Source: Gammaproteobacteria bacterium
GTDB lineage: Bacteria; Pseudomonadota; Gammaproteobacteria; Burkholderiales; Burkholderiaceae_D
DNA: 64,000 bases
Direction: 5' to 3'
Assembly (NCBI GenBank): GCA_903970185.1
Contig: CAJCIC010000098.1
Span: 1-64,000, forward strand
Position numbers and translations under genes: made by a program. The stretch's first letter is position 1, and each line of letters opens with the position of its first letter. The notes below the pieces were generated by a model. That model was not told the origin of the DNA and did no database searches. It was given only the letters and a program-made list of their open reading frames with translations. Shown piece after piece: positions 35,707 through 45,577 of this stretch.

Positions 35707-37967
35707 GCGCGCACGCAGTCGACGAAAAACCGGGTTTCGCCGGCGATTTCCTTTTCGACCAGACCATGGATGTCGCTCTCAAATCCCGGGAACGCGGCGT
35801 TGAACTTGCGCGCGAACTTGAGGTACTCGACGATGGTGCGGTTAAATCGCTCGCCGGGGATGAGTAGCGGTATGCCAGGCGGATAGGGCGTGAGCAGAAC
35901 CGTCGTGATGCGGCCCTCGAGCTCGTCGATTTCGACCCGGTCCATTTCGCGATGCGCCATGCGCGCATAGGCTTCCGAGGGCTTCATCGCCGGTGCCATG
36001 TCGGACTGGTACATCTCGATGGTCACCCGTGCGACGTCATGTGAGCGGTACATCTCGTGAATCTGCTGGCACAGATCGCGCAGGCCCACTTTCTCGTAGC
36101 GCGGGTGGGCAAGACAGAACTCGGGCAGGATGCGCCACATCGGCTGGTTCTTGTCGAAGTCATCCTTGAACTGCTGCAAGGCCGTCAGGAGCGTGTTCCA
36201 GCGACCCTTGGTGATGCCGATCGTGAACATGATGAAAAACGAATAGAGTCCGGTCTTCTCAACGATCACGCCATGCTCGGCCAGATACTTGGTGACGATC
36301 GCCGCCGGAATGCCCAGGTCGGAAAACTGTCCGGAGACATCGAGCCCGGGCGTAATCAAGGTGGCCTTGATCGGGTCGAGCATGTTAAAGCCATCGGCAA
36401 GCGCGCCAAAGCCATGCCAGGTATCGTCGGCCTTTAACACCCAGTCATCGCGCGAACCGATGCCGTCTTCGGCAAGCGTGTCCGGCCCCCACACCTTGAA
36501 CCACCAGTCCATGCCGTATTCGTCATCGACCTTGCGCATCGCGCGGCGAAAATCGAGCGCTTCAAGAATGCTCTCCTCGACAAGGGCCGTGCCTCCTGGC
36601 GGCTCCATCATGGCAGCTGCGATATCGCACGAGGCAATGATCGCGTACTGCGGACTCGTCGACGTGTGCATCAGGTACGCCTCGTTGAAAACGTTCGTGT
36701 CGAGCTTGTGATTTTCCGACTCGGCGACAAGAATTTGCGACGCCTGCGACAGCCCGGCAAGCAGCTTGTGCGTCGATTGCGTTGAATAGATCATCGACTC
36801 GCGCGTGCGCGGCCGGTCACGCCCGATCGCATGCATGTCGCGATAGAAGTCGTGGAAGGTCGCGTGCGGCAGCCACGCCTCATCAAAATGCAGCGTGTCG
36901 ATGCGGCCATCGAGCAGGTGCTTGATGGTCTCGACGTTATACAGAATGCCGTCGTAGGTCGACTGCGTGATGGTCAGGATGCGCGGCCTGGTCGACCCGC
37001 CGCGCGCCAAGACCGCGCGTGCAAGCGGGTTGGCATCGATTTTTGCATTGATCGTGTCGAGCAAGAACTCGTCAATCGGAATCGGGCCGATGATGCCAAG
37101 GTGGTTGCGCCTTGGCGTCAGGAACACCGGTATCGCCCCGGTCATGGTGATGGCGTGCAAAATCGACTTGTGGCAGTTGCGATCGACGACCACGACATCA
37201 TCGGGGGCGACGTTGGCGTGCCAGACCATCTTGTTCGAAGTTGACGTGCCGTTGGTCACGAAGTAGCAGTGATCGGCACCAAAAATTCGTGCGGCATTGC
37301 GCTCGGACGCAGCCACGGGCCCGGTATGGTCAAGCAGCTGGCCCAATTCGTCGACGGCATTGCAGACGTCGGCACGCAGCATGTTCTCGCCAAAGAACTG
37401 GTGGAACATCTGGCCCACCGGACTTTTCAGAAACGCCACGCCCCCGGAGTGGCCAGGACAGTGCCAGGAGTAGGAGCCGTCCTGGGCGTAATGCACGAGC
37501 GCCCGGAAAAATGGCGGAGCAAGTCCGTCGAGATAGGACTTGGCCTCGCGAATGATGTGGCGCGCGACGAACTCGGGCGTGTCTTCGAACATGTGGATGA
37601 AGCCATGCAACTCGCGCAGGACATCGTTGGGGATATGGCGCGAGGTGCGCGTCTCGCCGTAGATGAAAATCGGGATGTCGGCGTTCTTGAAGCGGATCTC
37701 GCCGATGAAGGCACGCAAGGAGCGCAGTGCAACCTCCATCTCTTCCTTGGATCCGCCGCCGAACTCCTCGTCGTCGATGGACAAAATGAAGGCGGACGCG
37801 CGCGATTGCTGCTGGGCGAACTGCGACAAGTCACCATAGCTTGTCACGCCCAGCACTTCCATGCCCTCGCTTTGGATCGCATCGGCCAGGGCTCTGATGC
37901 CAAGTCCCGAGGTATTTTCGGAGCGGAAGTCCTCGTCGATGATGACGATGGGAAAGCGAAATTTCAT
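35703..37967 (-). CDS. Basic amino acid (Orn/Lys/Arg) decarboxylase, PLP-dependent
   Basis: A 754-residue class I decarboxylase. The N-terminal wing/receiver-like domain spans about residues 1-130. The PLP domain has YSWHCPGHSGGVAFLKSPVG, FVTNGTSTSNKMVWHAN, VVVDRNCHKSILHAI, LHFDEAWLPHA and the Schiff-base lysine in STQSTHKLLAGLSQAS. A C-terminal domain containing ITTVLLTPYPPGIPLLIPGE follows. It converts lysine, ornithine or arginine to a polyamine; the choice among them cannot be read from the sequence. The protein has constitutive-type features and no adjacent antiporter gene, so polyamine synthesis rather than acid resistance is more likely. Confidence 0.93.
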   Translation of the reverse strand: MKFRFPIVIIDEDFRSENTSGLGIRALADAIQSEGMEVLGVTSYGDLSQFAQQQSRASAFILSIDDEEFGGGSKEEMEVALRSLRAFIGEIRFKNADIPIFIYGETRTSRHIPNDVLRELHGFIHMFEDTPEFVARHIIREAKSYLDGLAPPFFRALVHYAQDGSYSWHCPGHSGGVAFLKSPVGQMFHQFFGENMLRADVCNAVDELGQLLDHTGPVAASERNAARIFGADHCYFVTNGTSTSNKMVWHANVAPDDVVVVDRNCHKSILHAITMTGAIPVFLTPRRNHLGIIGPIPIDEFLLDTINAKIDANPLARAVLARGGSTRPRILTITQSTYDGILYNVETIKHLLDGRIDTLHFDEAWLPHATFHDFYRDMHAIGRDRPRTRESMIYSTQSTHKLLAGLSQASQILVAESENHKLDTNVFNEAYLMHTSTSPQYAIIASCDIAAAMMEPPGGTALVEESILEALDFRRAMRKVDDEYGMDWWFKVWGPDTLAEDGIGSRDDWVLKADDTWHGFGALADGFNMLDPIKATLITPGLDVSGQFSDLGIPAAIVTKYLAEHGVIVEKTGLYSFFIMFTIGITKGRWNTLLTALQQFKDDFDKNQPMWRILPEFCLAHPRYEKVGLRDLCQQIHEMYRSHDVARVTIEMYQSDMAPAMKPSEAYARMAHREMDRVEIDELEGRITTVLLTPYPPGIPLLIPGERFNRTIVEYLKFARKFNAAFPGFESDIHGLVEKEIAGETRFFVDCVRA

Positions 37968-38370
37968 GGATTCACCGAAAAGGACAAGGCATGCGGCGGT
38001 GTGCCGAAGATACGCACAGCGTGCACGATTTCAGGGGTGCCGTCGCGATTGGGTCAGGGTTTCGGCAACGAAAAGCCAATCTTGCAGCCAGAATCGTGAC
38101 GAACGCGTGGCGCGGGCGCAGGACGGGGCAAAGGCGGCGTGCTTTCAAGCGCGACACCTTCCTGCCACACAGCACGCAAGGTGCCAGGCCGTCTTGTGCG
38201 CGCGCTGAAATCGATGCTCATGGGCAGGAAGGTGCAAGCCGGAAGAGCCGGAATTGTCGGCAAGAAGCCGTCAAAACACAAGCGCTCCCGAGCCCGGCTC
38301 CAAGGCGCTTGGGCCAGCGCTGCTAAAATTGCCCTCCGCTCCCCGATTTGCCCCCTTCGTGCCTCTTGCC
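37968..38370. other. Intergenic region between the decarboxylase and metG genes
   Basis: About 400 bases without a convincing gene. The two genes are divergent, so promoters for both should lie here. TAAAAT at 38324-38329 is a plausible -10 for metG. Short open frames present in all directions look like noise, and no RNA motif is recognised. Confidence 0.6.
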
Positions 38371-40437
38371 ATGCCCCGCTCCCTGTTTGTCACCACCGCC
38401 CTGCCTTACGCCAACGGTCCCTTGCACATCGGGCACATGATGGAATACATCCAGGCCGATATCTGGGTCAGGTTCATGCGGGCAAGCGGTCATGTCGTGC
38501 ATTTTGTCTGTGCCGACGACGCGCACGGCGCGCCGATCATGCTGCAGGCCGAAAAGGAGGGCATTTCTCCGGAAGAGCTGGTGCGCCATGTCGCCTTGGG
38601 TCGCCCCGAATGCCTCGACGGTTTCCTGATTTCGTTTGACTACTGGCACAGCACCGAGAGTCCGGAAAATGTCGCGCTGTCGCAGGAGTTCTATCGCAGC
38701 CTGCGCGATGCAGGCCTGATCGCACAGCGGACCATCGAGCAGTTCTTCGATCCGGTCAAAGGCATGTTCCTGCCCGATCGCTACATTCGCGGCGAATGCC
38801 CGAATTGTCATTCCAAGGACCAAAACGGCGACAACTGCGAAGTCTGCGGCACGGTCTACGCACCGACGCAGCTGATCGATCCGGTATCGATCCTGACCGG
38901 GGCCACGCCGATCCTGCGCGCATCAGAGCACTTCTTCTTCAAACTCTCCGATCCACGCTGCCTCGCCTTTCTGCGCCAGTGGACCGCGGGTCCGCACCTG
39001 CAACCCGAAGTCAGGAAAAAGGCGAGTGAATGGCTGGTTGTCGACGACAGCGGCCAAAGCCAGCTCACCGACTGGGACATCTCGCGCGATGCCCCCTACT
39101 TCGGCATCCCGATCCCTGATGCCCCTGGCAAGTATTTTTATGTCTGGCTTGATGCACCCGTTGGCTACCTCGCCGCGCTCAAAGCCTACTTCGAAAGCGG
39201 CAAGGCGAAGGAAAAGACCGGGACGACCCAGACATTCGAGGAATTCCTAGCCGATGCCACCACCGAGCAGGTGCATTTCATCGGCAAGGACATCATTTAT
39301 TTTCACACGCTGTTCTGGCCGGCAATGCTGCACTTCACGGGCCACAAGACGCCGGACATGATCGCCGTCCATGGGTTTCTTACCGTCTCTGGCGACAAGA
39401 TGAGCAAATCCCGCGGCACCGGCATCTCGCCCATCCGCTATCTGCGCGAAGGCATGAATCCGGAATGGCTGCGCTACTACCTCGCCAGCAAGCTCACCAG
39501 TCACGTCGAAGATTTCGACCTCAGTCCCGAGGATTTTGTGGCGCGGGTGAACAGTGATCTGATTGGCAAGTATGTCAACATCGCCAGCCGCAGCGCACCC
39601 TTTCTGACGCGCCATTTCGAAGGCCGCGTCGCCGACGTCGGGCAAGAGCCCGCCTGGCTCGGACTGAAAGCCAGCGAAGCTGCAACCGAGATCGAGCGCG
39701 ACTTCATGGCGCGCGATTTCGCCCGCGCGCTGCGCACCGTCATGGCTTTCGCCGATGCGGTGAATCAGCTTTTCGATAGCGCCAAGCCATGGGAGCTTGC
39801 CAAAGCGCCAGAGCAGGCCGAGTGGCTGCAAAAGGTCTGTTCAATCTCGATTCTGGCCTTTGCCCACATGACGCTTTGGCTCAAACCTGTCCTGCCTGCG
39901 CTTGCGGCGCGCGCCGAGACATTCCTGCGCATCGAGCCGCTGAACTGGACCCAGCGGATTTGCGTCAGCCAAATCGGCACCTACCGGCATCTCATGGCAC
40001 GCGTTGAGCTCTCGGCGTTCGACCGGCTTTTCGCGCCGATCGAGGAGTCGCAAAAGATCGTGAAGAAGGCCGAAAAGCCCGTGATCGAGCTTGCCGCCAC
40101 CGTTACCATCGACGACTTTGCCAAGATCGACCTGCGCGTCGCGCGCATCGTCAAGGCCAAAGAGGTGGATGGGTCTGACAAGCTTTTGCATCTCACCCTC
40201 GATGCCGGTGAAGGACGGCTAAGGCAAGTGTTCTCGGGGATCAAGTCGGCCTACCGGGCGGATGAGCTGGTTGGGCGCCTCGCGATTCTCGTGGCCAATC
40301 TCGCGCCGCGAAAAATGAAGTTCGGCATCTCCGAGGGCATGGTTCTCGCGGCCAGCGGCAAGATCGCCGAGGACGGCGAGGCGCTCTTTCTGCTAGAGGC
40401 AAACAGCGAGGCGAAGCCCGGCATGCGCGTGAGCTAG
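38371..40437 (+). CDS. metG: Methionine--tRNA ligase
   Basis: A 688-residue class I synthetase for elongator and initiator tRNA-Met. It has [18 protein letters not shown] (HIGH motif), a zinc knuckle [18 protein letters not shown], the KMSKS loop in [10 protein letters not shown], and a C-terminal tRNA-binding EMAP-like domain starting [14 protein letters not shown], which allows dimerisation. ATG 38371 is used; the 39 extra residues upstream to 38254 do not match the family. Confidence 0.96.
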   Translation: MPRSLFVTTALPYANGPLHIGHMMEYIQADIWVRFMRASGHVVHFVCADDAHGAPIMLQAEKEGISPEELVRHVALGRPECLDGFLISFDYWHSTESPENVALSQEFYRSLRDAGLIAQRTIEQFFDPVKGMFLPDRYIRGECPNCHSKDQNGDNCEVCGTVYAPTQLIDPVSILTGATPILRASEHFFFKLSDPRCLAFLRQWTAGPHLQPEVRKKASEWLVVDDSGQSQLTDWDISRDAPYFGIPIPDAPGKYFYVWLDAPVGYLAALKAYFESGKAKEKTGTTQTFEEFLADATTEQVHFIGKDIIYFHTLFWPAMLHFTGHKTPDMIAVHGFLTVSGDKMSKSRGTGISPIRYLREGMNPEWLRYYLASKLTSHVEDFDLSPEDFVARVNSDLIGKYVNIASRSAPFLTRHFEGRVADVGQEPAWLGLKASEAATEIERDFMARDFARALRTVMAFADAVNQLFDSAKPWELAKAPEQAEWLQKVCSISILAFAHMTLWLKPVLPALAARAETFLRIEPLNWTQRICVSQIGTYRHLMARVELSAFDRLFAPIEESQKIVKKAEKPVIELAATVTIDDFAKIDLRVARIVKAKEVDGSDKLLHLTLDAGEGRLRQVFSGIKSAYRADELVGRLAILVANLAPRKMKFGISEGMVLAASGKIAEDGEALFLLEANSEAKPGMRVS

Positions 40438-40524
40438 AAAGCGCGACGTCTTGCGGGTGATAACCTCTGGCCAACACATAACAGCGTCGTCTGGTGCGAC
40501 CAAGAATATGACGAGGAGACGGCA

Positions 40525-41499
40525 ATGAGGGCAGTGCTTTGCAGGCAACACGGGTTGCCCGATTCGCTTGGGGTTGAGGACATCGCCGACCCGATACCGG
40601 CAAAGGGGGAAGTCCTGATCGCCGTCAAGGCGGCAGGTGTCAATTTTCCTGACACGCTCATCATCCAGAACAAGTACCAGTTCAAGCCTCCCCTGCCCTT
40701 CACACCCGGGGGTGAACTTGCTGGCGTGATCGAAGCGTTGGGCGAAGGCGTGACTGGCTTGTCGCTTGGCCAGCACGTCATCGCCTTTACCGGCTGGGGT
40801 GCGTTCGCCGAGAAAATCGCAGCCGATGCCAAGCGCGTGCTGCCGATGCCCGAAGGCATGTCATTTGAGATCGCCGCATCGTTTGTCATGACCTACGGAA
40901 CCTCCTATCACGCGCTCAAGGATCGCGCCGCGTTAAAAGCCGGCGAGACCGTCCTTGTGCTTGGTGCTGCAGGCGGGGTCGGGCTTGCCGCGGTGGAAAT
41001 CGCCAAGGCCCTTGGCGCTCGCGTGATCGCCGCGGCGTCGAACGCAGACAAGCTCGCGGTATGCAAGGCGCACGGCGCCGATGACCTGATCGACTACAGC
41101 AAGGAGGATTTGCGCGAACGCATCAAGGCGATCACTGCCGGCCAGGGCGTCGATGTCGTCTACGACCCGGTCGGCGGCAAGTTCTCGGAGCCTGCGCTGC
41201 GCAGCATGGCATGGCGCGGGCGCTTTCTTGTCGTGGGCTTTGCCAATGGCGAAATCCCGAGCATCGCATTGAACCTGACGCTGCTTAAGGGCTGCTCGAT
41301 CGTTGGCGTCTTCTGGGGTGATTTCACGCGGCGCGAACCGGGCGCAAGCGCGCAGGATCTCACCGAGTTGATGCGCCTGCTTGCCGCGGCAAAACTGAAA
41401 CCCCTCGTGTCGGAGACATATCCCCTGGACAAGGTTGCAGACGCCTTGAACGCGGTGATGCAACGCCGCGTCACCGGAAAAATTGTGCTCGTCCCTTAA
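40525..41499 (+). CDS. NADPH:quinone oxidoreductase-like MDR protein
   Basis: A 324-residue zinc-independent medium-chain dehydrogenase/reductase. It has VNFPDTLIIQNKYQFKPPLPF and a Rossmann motif GAAGGVGLAAVEIAKALGA, then DVVYDPVGGKFSEPALRS. It lacks the structural zinc cysteines. GAGGAG lies seven bases before ATG 40525. An acyl-CoA dehydrogenase gene follows after 12 bases, so the two form an operon, perhaps for degradation of an acid or lipid. The true substrate is unknown. Confidence 0.87.
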   Translation: MRAVLCRQHGLPDSLGVEDIADPIPAKGEVLIAVKAAGVNFPDTLIIQNKYQFKPPLPFTPGGELAGVIEALGEGVTGLSLGQHVIAFTGWGAFAEKIAADAKRVLPMPEGMSFEIAASFVMTYGTSYHALKDRAALKAGETVLVLGAAGGVGLAAVEIAKALGARVIAAASNADKLAVCKAHGADDLIDYSKEDLRERIKAITAGQGVDVVYDPVGGKFSEPALRSMAWRGRFLVVGFANGEIPSIALNLTLLKGCSIVGVFWGDFTRREPGASAQDLTELMRLLAAAKLKPLVSETYPLDKVADALNAVMQRRVTGKIVLVP

Positions 41500-41511
41500 C
41501 GGAGAACAAGA

Positions 41512-42777
41512 TTGAATTTCGACTACACCGAAAAAGTAAACACCCTGCGTGGGCGGCTCACCAGCTTCATGGACCAGCACGTCTATCCCAATGAAGCGAC
41601 GTTTCTGAAAGAGGTCGCAGCCAACCGTGCCAAAGGCGACGCCTGGGTACCCACCCGCATTGTCGAGGAGCTCAAGCCGCTCGCACGCGAAGCCGGCCTT
41701 TGGAATCTGTTCCTGCCTTTTTCCAAGCGCGTGCCAGAAGGCCTCACCAACCTCGAATACGCACCGCTTTGCGAGATCATGGGCCGCGTCTTCTGGGCAC
41801 CGGAAGTCTTCAATTGCGCAGCGCCCGATACCGGCAACATGGAAACACTCGAGCGCTACGCGAGCGAAGACATCAAGCGGCAATGGCTCGATCCCCTGCT
41901 CAAGGGCGAAATCCGCTCGGCCTTTCTCATGACCGAGCCCGCCGTGGCATCGTCTGATGCCACCAACATCCAGTGCAGTATTCGCCGCGAGGGCGACGAG
42001 TACGTCATCAACGGGCGCAAGTGGTGGTCATCAGGGGCGGGCGATCCGCGCTGCGCCGTGTACATCGTCATGGGCAAGACCAACCCCGATGCCGGACGCC
42101 ATGAGCAGCAGTCGATGATTGTCGTGCCGGCCAATGCCAAGGGCATCCAGGTCAACCGGCCGCTGACGGTGTTCGGCTACGACGATGCACCGCATGGCCA
42201 CATGGAGGTCGACCTGCACGACGTGCGCGTGCCGGTCGCCAATATCCTGCTCGGCGAAGGTCGCGGCTTCGAAATCGCCCAGGGCCGGCTCGGTCCGGGC
42301 CGCATCCACCACTGCATGCGACTGATCGGCGTTGCCGAGCGGGCGCTCGAGCTGATGTGCAAGCGCTCGCTCGAGCGCGTGGCCTTTGGCAAGCGCATCA
42401 GCGAGCAGGGCGTAACACAGGAGCGCATTGCCGAAGCGCGCTGCATGATCGATCAGGCGCGGCTGCTAACGCTCAAGGCCGCGCACATGATGGATACGGT
42501 GGGTAACAAGGTGGCGCGCGCAGAAATCGCCATGATCAAGGTGATTGCGCCCAACATGGCCTGCCAGATCATCGACTGGGCCATGCAGGTCCATGGCGGC
42601 GGCGGGGTCTCAAACGATTTTCCGCTCGCCTACATGTACGCCCATGCGCGCACCTTGAGGTTAGCCGACGGGCCAGACGAAGTTCACCGCGTGGCCATTG
42701 CCAGGCTTGAACTGGCCAAGCACATGTCGATTCCGGGCGCCGCCGAAAAAGTCGAAACGCCGATCACGCGCAGCTGA
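41512..42777 (+). CDS. Acyl-CoA dehydrogenase (ACAD10/11-like)
   Basis: A 421-residue FAD enzyme that oxidises acyl-CoA to enoyl-CoA. Seen: [16 protein letters not shown] and [12 protein letters not shown] in the middle domain, [16 protein letters not shown] in the C-terminal helices, and [18 protein letters not shown] near the end with ADGPDEVHR. This wording fits the ACAD10/11-like branch. The start is TTG 41512 with GGAG upstream. It follows the quinone oxidoreductase by 12 bases. Confidence 0.92.
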   Translation: MNFDYTEKVNTLRGRLTSFMDQHVYPNEATFLKEVAANRAKGDAWVPTRIVEELKPLAREAGLWNLFLPFSKRVPEGLTNLEYAPLCEIMGRVFWAPEVFNCAAPDTGNMETLERYASEDIKRQWLDPLLKGEIRSAFLMTEPAVASSDATNIQCSIRREGDEYVINGRKWWSSGAGDPRCAVYIVMGKTNPDAGRHEQQSMIVVPANAKGIQVNRPLTVFGYDDAPHGHMEVDLHDVRVPVANILLGEGRGFEIAQGRLGPGRIHHCMRLIGVAERALELMCKRSLERVAFGKRISEQGVTQERIAEARCMIDQARLLTLKAAHMMDTVGNKVARAEIAMIKVIAPNMACQIIDWAMQVHGGGGVSNDFPLAYMYAHARTLRLADGPDEVHRVAIARLELAKHMSIPGAAEKVETPITRS

Positions 42778-42814
42778 ACCCAAAGCCGTCCGAAAGCAAA
42801 GGCTGCAAGCGGCC

Positions 42815-42853
42815 TTGACATGCGCTGCAATGCGTCTAAAGTGATATCACTTT
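42815..42853 (+). promoter_or_regulatory. Sigma-70-like promoter with a 16-bp palindromic operator candidate
   Basis: TTGACA at 42815-42820, then 16 bases, then TAAAGT at 42837-42842. Overlapping the -10 is the perfect palindrome AAAGTGATATCACTTT (42838-42853), followed by a second similar half (GAGATCAC). It lies 50 bases upstream of the SPFH operon, which encodes a ribbon-helix-helix DNA-binding protein. An autoregulatory operator is the simplest reading. Confidence 0.65.
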
Positions 42854-42903
42854 GAGATCACGGTGCACTCCGCCCCGCGAGCGCTCATCGGTGGGAGGAC
42901 ATC

Positions 42904-43803
42904 ATGGCAAAGTCGCGTTCACAGGAACGTGAAGTTCACACGGCAAGCGGCTATTTCATGCTCGCCGTCGGTCTTTTGGCAATCGCCCTGGGGCTTTGGA
43001 TCATGTCGGCATCGCTAAAGGCGCCTGCCAGCGTGACGGGCCTTGTGGCCGGCCCGGGCCTCATCGTCGCAGGCGTCTTCCTGCTTTCCGGGCTTTACGT
43101 GCTGCAGCCCAACGAGGCCGCGATCCTGATGCTCTTTGGCAGCTATCGCGGCACTGACCGCGCAACCGGGCTGCGCTGGACCAATCCGCTGAACCGGCGC
43201 GTGCGCATCAGTCTTCGCGCCTACAACTTCGCAAGCGAGAAGATCAAGGTCAACGATCAGCGCGGCAATCCGATTGAAATTGCCGCAGCCATCGTCTGGC
43301 GCGTGCGCGATACCGCCCAGGCCATCTTCGATATCGACGACTACGAGAATTACGTGCACGTCCAGGCTGAGGCTGCGATTCGCCACCTCGCTTCGCGCTT
43401 TCCCTACGACGAAGGAACGGATGACCAGACGAAGCCTGCGGCCGTGACCTTGCGCGCAGGTGCCGATCAGGTGACGCAAAGTCTCATGACCGAACTCACC
43501 GACAGGCTCGACATCGCCGGCATTCACATTGAGGATGCAAAGCTCACGCACCTTGCCTACGCCTCGGAAATTGCCGGCGTGATGCTCAGGCGGCAACAGG
43601 CCGAGGCGATCATCGCCGCCCGCACCAAGATCGTCACGGGCGCCGTGAGCATGGTGGAAATGGCGCTCAAAGCCCTCTCGGAGCGGCAGATCATCGAACT
43701 TGACGATGAGCGCAAGGCGGCGATGGTCAGCAATCTGCTCGTGGTGCTTTGCGCCGAGACCGACGTGCAGCCGGTGGTCAACGCCGGCACCCTTTATAAC
43801 TAG
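42904..43803 (+). CDS. SPFH (stomatin/prohibitin/band 7) domain membrane protein
   Basis: A 299-residue protein with two N-terminal hydrophobic segments ([37 protein letters not shown]). An SPFH domain follows, recognised by [38 protein letters not shown] and [20 protein letters not shown]. It ends in a helical stretch ([20 protein letters not shown]) that promotes oligomerisation in known members. These proteins form membrane scaffolds. GGAGG precedes the ATG. It is first in an operon with a membrane PH-like protein and an RHH protein. Confidence 0.9.
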   Translation: MAKSRSQEREVHTASGYFMLAVGLLAIALGLWIMSASLKAPASVTGLVAGPGLIVAGVFLLSGLYVLQPNEAAILMLFGSYRGTDRATGLRWTNPLNRRVRISLRAYNFASEKIKVNDQRGNPIEIAAAIVWRVRDTAQAIFDIDDYENYVHVQAEAAIRHLASRFPYDEGTDDQTKPAAVTLRAGADQVTQSLMTELTDRLDIAGIHIEDAKLTHLAYASEIAGVMLRRQQAEAIIAARTKIVTGAVSMVEMALKALSERQIIELDDERKAAMVSNLLVVLCAETDVQPVVNAGTLYN

Positions 43804-43815
43804 GAGGGGCAGGCG

Positions 43816-44292
43816 ATGTCTGCACGCGAATTGTACCGGCACCGGCAAGTGGGCTGGACCATGATCCTCTCGGCCGCCGTGCCGGTCCTGGTGCTGGCCT
43901 TCTTGTTGCCGCACGCAAACCCGAGGGCGGTCGGTTCGGCGACGGCCTTGATCCAGCACGTATGGGTGGTTCCCGCGATCGTCGTTGGCCTCGTGGCGTT
44001 GCTGTTTTCGTCACTGCGCGTAACCGTCACCACGGAAACCCTCGAAGTCAGCTTCGGGCCGGGACTCGTTAGAAAGCGCTTCCTGATTGCCGACATCGAG
44101 AAAGCGGAGATCACGCGCACAAATGTTGCAACCGGGTGGGGCATTCGCATGCGCCGCGATGCGACGGTCTACAACGTCTCGGGCTTCGATGCCGTGCTGG
44201 TGACCTTCAAGGCGCGCCGCTCGATCATCATCGGCAGCGACGACGCGAGCCATCTTAAGCATGTCATTGAAGGCGCATGCGCCAGGCGCTAG
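43816..44292 (+). CDS. Membrane protein with PH-like domain
   Basis: A 158-residue protein with two N-terminal hydrophobic segments (MILSAAVPVLVLAFLL; VWVVPAIVVGLVALLF). A soluble half follows with alternating strands (VTTETLEVSFGPGLVRKRFL, AEITRTNVATGWGIRM, RSIIIGSDDASHL), as in bacterial PH-like domains. AGGAGG lies 9 bases upstream. It is 12 bases after the SPFH gene, and its stop abuts the RHH gene. I infer an accessory role with the SPFH scaffold. Confidence 0.75.
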   Translation: MSARELYRHRQVGWTMILSAAVPVLVLAFLLPHANPRAVGSATALIQHVWVVPAIVVGLVALLFSSLRVTVTTETLEVSFGPGLVRKRFLIADIEKAEITRTNVATGWGIRMRRDATVYNVSGFDAVLVTFKARRSIIIGSDDASHLKHVIEGACARR

Positions 44293-44469
44293 GTGGCGAG
44301 CCCGTCAAAGAAGTCCTACCCCCTGCGCATCGATCCGGTGCTCTGGGCGGAGATCGAACGCCTCGCCGCCGCCGAACTCAGAAGCGTCAATGCCCAGGTT
44401 GAATACCTGCTGCGCGAGGCGCTCGGAAGGCGCAAGATTGCAAAGCCGCCGGCACAAGGCGGGAACTGA
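44293..44469 (+). CDS. Small ribbon-helix-helix (Arc/HicB-antitoxin type) protein
   Basis: A 58-residue protein from GTG 44293, too short for routine gene finding. It reads as [20 protein letters not shown] (the beta-strand plus first helix) followed by [18 protein letters not shown] (second helix), with a short basic tail. This is the ribbon-helix-helix fold of Arc-like DNA-binding proteins. It begins right at the end of the preceding gene (TAGGTG), so it belongs to the SPFH operon. It is the probable binder of the palindrome at 42838-42853, by inference. Confidence 0.8.
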   Translation: MASPSKKSYPLRIDPVLWAEIERLAAAELRSVNAQVEYLLREALGRRKIAKPPAQGGN

Positions 44470-44535
44470 GGCCCGGTTCTTTGAAAAACCATGCCGCGAT
44501 CGGATAAACTTGCGTCTTGCAAAGAGAAGGCCGCC

Positions 44536-44721
44536 ATGTACGTATCCGAATTCACGCAATTCATCAATCAGCTGCACAAGGATCGGCCAGACCTTGATGC
44601 CGAGCAGCAAAAGGGCCGTGCGATCTGGTGGGATCAGCCGGTGGTGACGCCCGATGTGCGCCAGAAACTGCATGACGCGACCCTGGTGCAGCCTGCCTAC
44701 GTCTACCAGATCAAGGGCTAG
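44536..44721 (+). CDS. DUF3460 family protein
   Basis: A 61-residue soluble protein. It starts MYVSEFTQFINQLHKDRP, contains KGRAIWWDQPV and ends PAYVYQIKG. This small family occurs directly before scpA in Burkholderiales; its function is unknown. A frame start at 44491 is less likely than ATG 44536. Its stop overlaps the scpA start by one base (TAGTG). Confidence 0.85.
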   Translation: MYVSEFTQFINQLHKDRPDLDAEQQKGRAIWWDQPVVTPDVRQKLHDATLVQPAYVYQIKG

Positions 44722-45566
44722 TGGTGAATGATGAGGCGCTAAGCTTAGCGCCGGTCGCTGGTGATTCGACGCCTGACGTGGTCGATGGCATGGCATTCGC
44801 ACGCCTTTATGGCGAGCCTTTGTTCGCCCTGCCCCACGACCTGTACATCCCACCCGATGCGCTCGAGGTGTTTCTCGAGACCTTCGAGGGCCCGCTTGAC
44901 CTCCTGCTCTACCTGATCCGCAAGCAGAACTTCAACGTCCTTGATATTCCCATGGCCGAGGTGACGCGCCAGTACTTGAGCTACATCGAGCAGATCCGCC
45001 GCAACAATCTCGAACTGGCAGCGGAATATCTGCTCATGGCGGCACTTCTGATCGAGATCAAGTCACGCATGCTGCTGCCGGTGCGCAAATCGGATACCGG
45101 CGAAGAAGCCGAAGATCCCCGCGCCGAACTCGTGCGCCGCCTCCTTGAATACGAACAGATGAAGCTTGCGGCGCAGCGGCTCGATGCGCTGCCGGTCATC
45201 GGCCGCGATTTCCTGCGCGCGCAGGTCGCGCAAAACGATACGCTCGAAGCGCGCCTGCCCAACGTCGATGTCATGGATCTGAAGGCCGCGTGGCGCGACG
45301 TCCTAAAGCGCGCGCGCCTGGGTGCAAGCCACAAGATTTCGCGCGAGCAGCTGTCGGTGCGCGATCACATGACGCAGATCATTCGCAAGCTGCGCGAGCG
45401 ACGCTTCATCGAATTCGCCGAGCTGTTCGATCCGGCACGCGGCATCGAGGTCGCCATCGTCCATTTTCTCGCGCTGCTCGAACTCGCACGCGAGTCGATG
45501 ATCGAGATCACGCAAGCCGAGGCCTACGCGCCGATCTACCTGCGCCTAACGCTTAGCGTCAACTGA
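44721..45566 (+). CDS. scpA: Segregation and condensation protein A
   Basis: The 281-residue kleisin of the SMC-ScpAB condensin, which bridges SMC heads and binds ScpB during chromosome compaction. Seen: LETFEGPLDLLLYLIRKQNF in the N-terminal SMC-binding part, AAEYLLMAALLIEIKSRMLL, and a C-terminal winged-helix region with RFIEFAELFDPARG. The start is GTG 44721, overlapping the DUF3460 stop. An extra N-terminal stretch of about 40 residues is present. scpB is not in this window. Confidence 0.93.
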   Translation: MVNDEALSLAPVAGDSTPDVVDGMAFARLYGEPLFALPHDLYIPPDALEVFLETFEGPLDLLLYLIRKQNFNVLDIPMAEVTRQYLSYIEQIRRNNLELAAEYLLMAALLIEIKSRMLLPVRKSDTGEEAEDPRAELVRRLLEYEQMKLAAQRLDALPVIGRDFLRAQVAQNDTLEARLPNVDVMDLKAAWRDVLKRARLGASHKISREQLSVRDHMTQIIRKLRERRFIEFAELFDPARGIEVAIVHFLALLELARESMIEITQAEAYAPIYLRLTLSVN

Positions 45567-45577
45567 GCGAGACGTCG

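Noticed and set aside
37972-38370. Remnants of dcd or mrp between the decarboxylase and metG
   Set aside because: These genes are often neighbours of metG in Burkholderiales, so I looked, but no frame in the gap resembles either.
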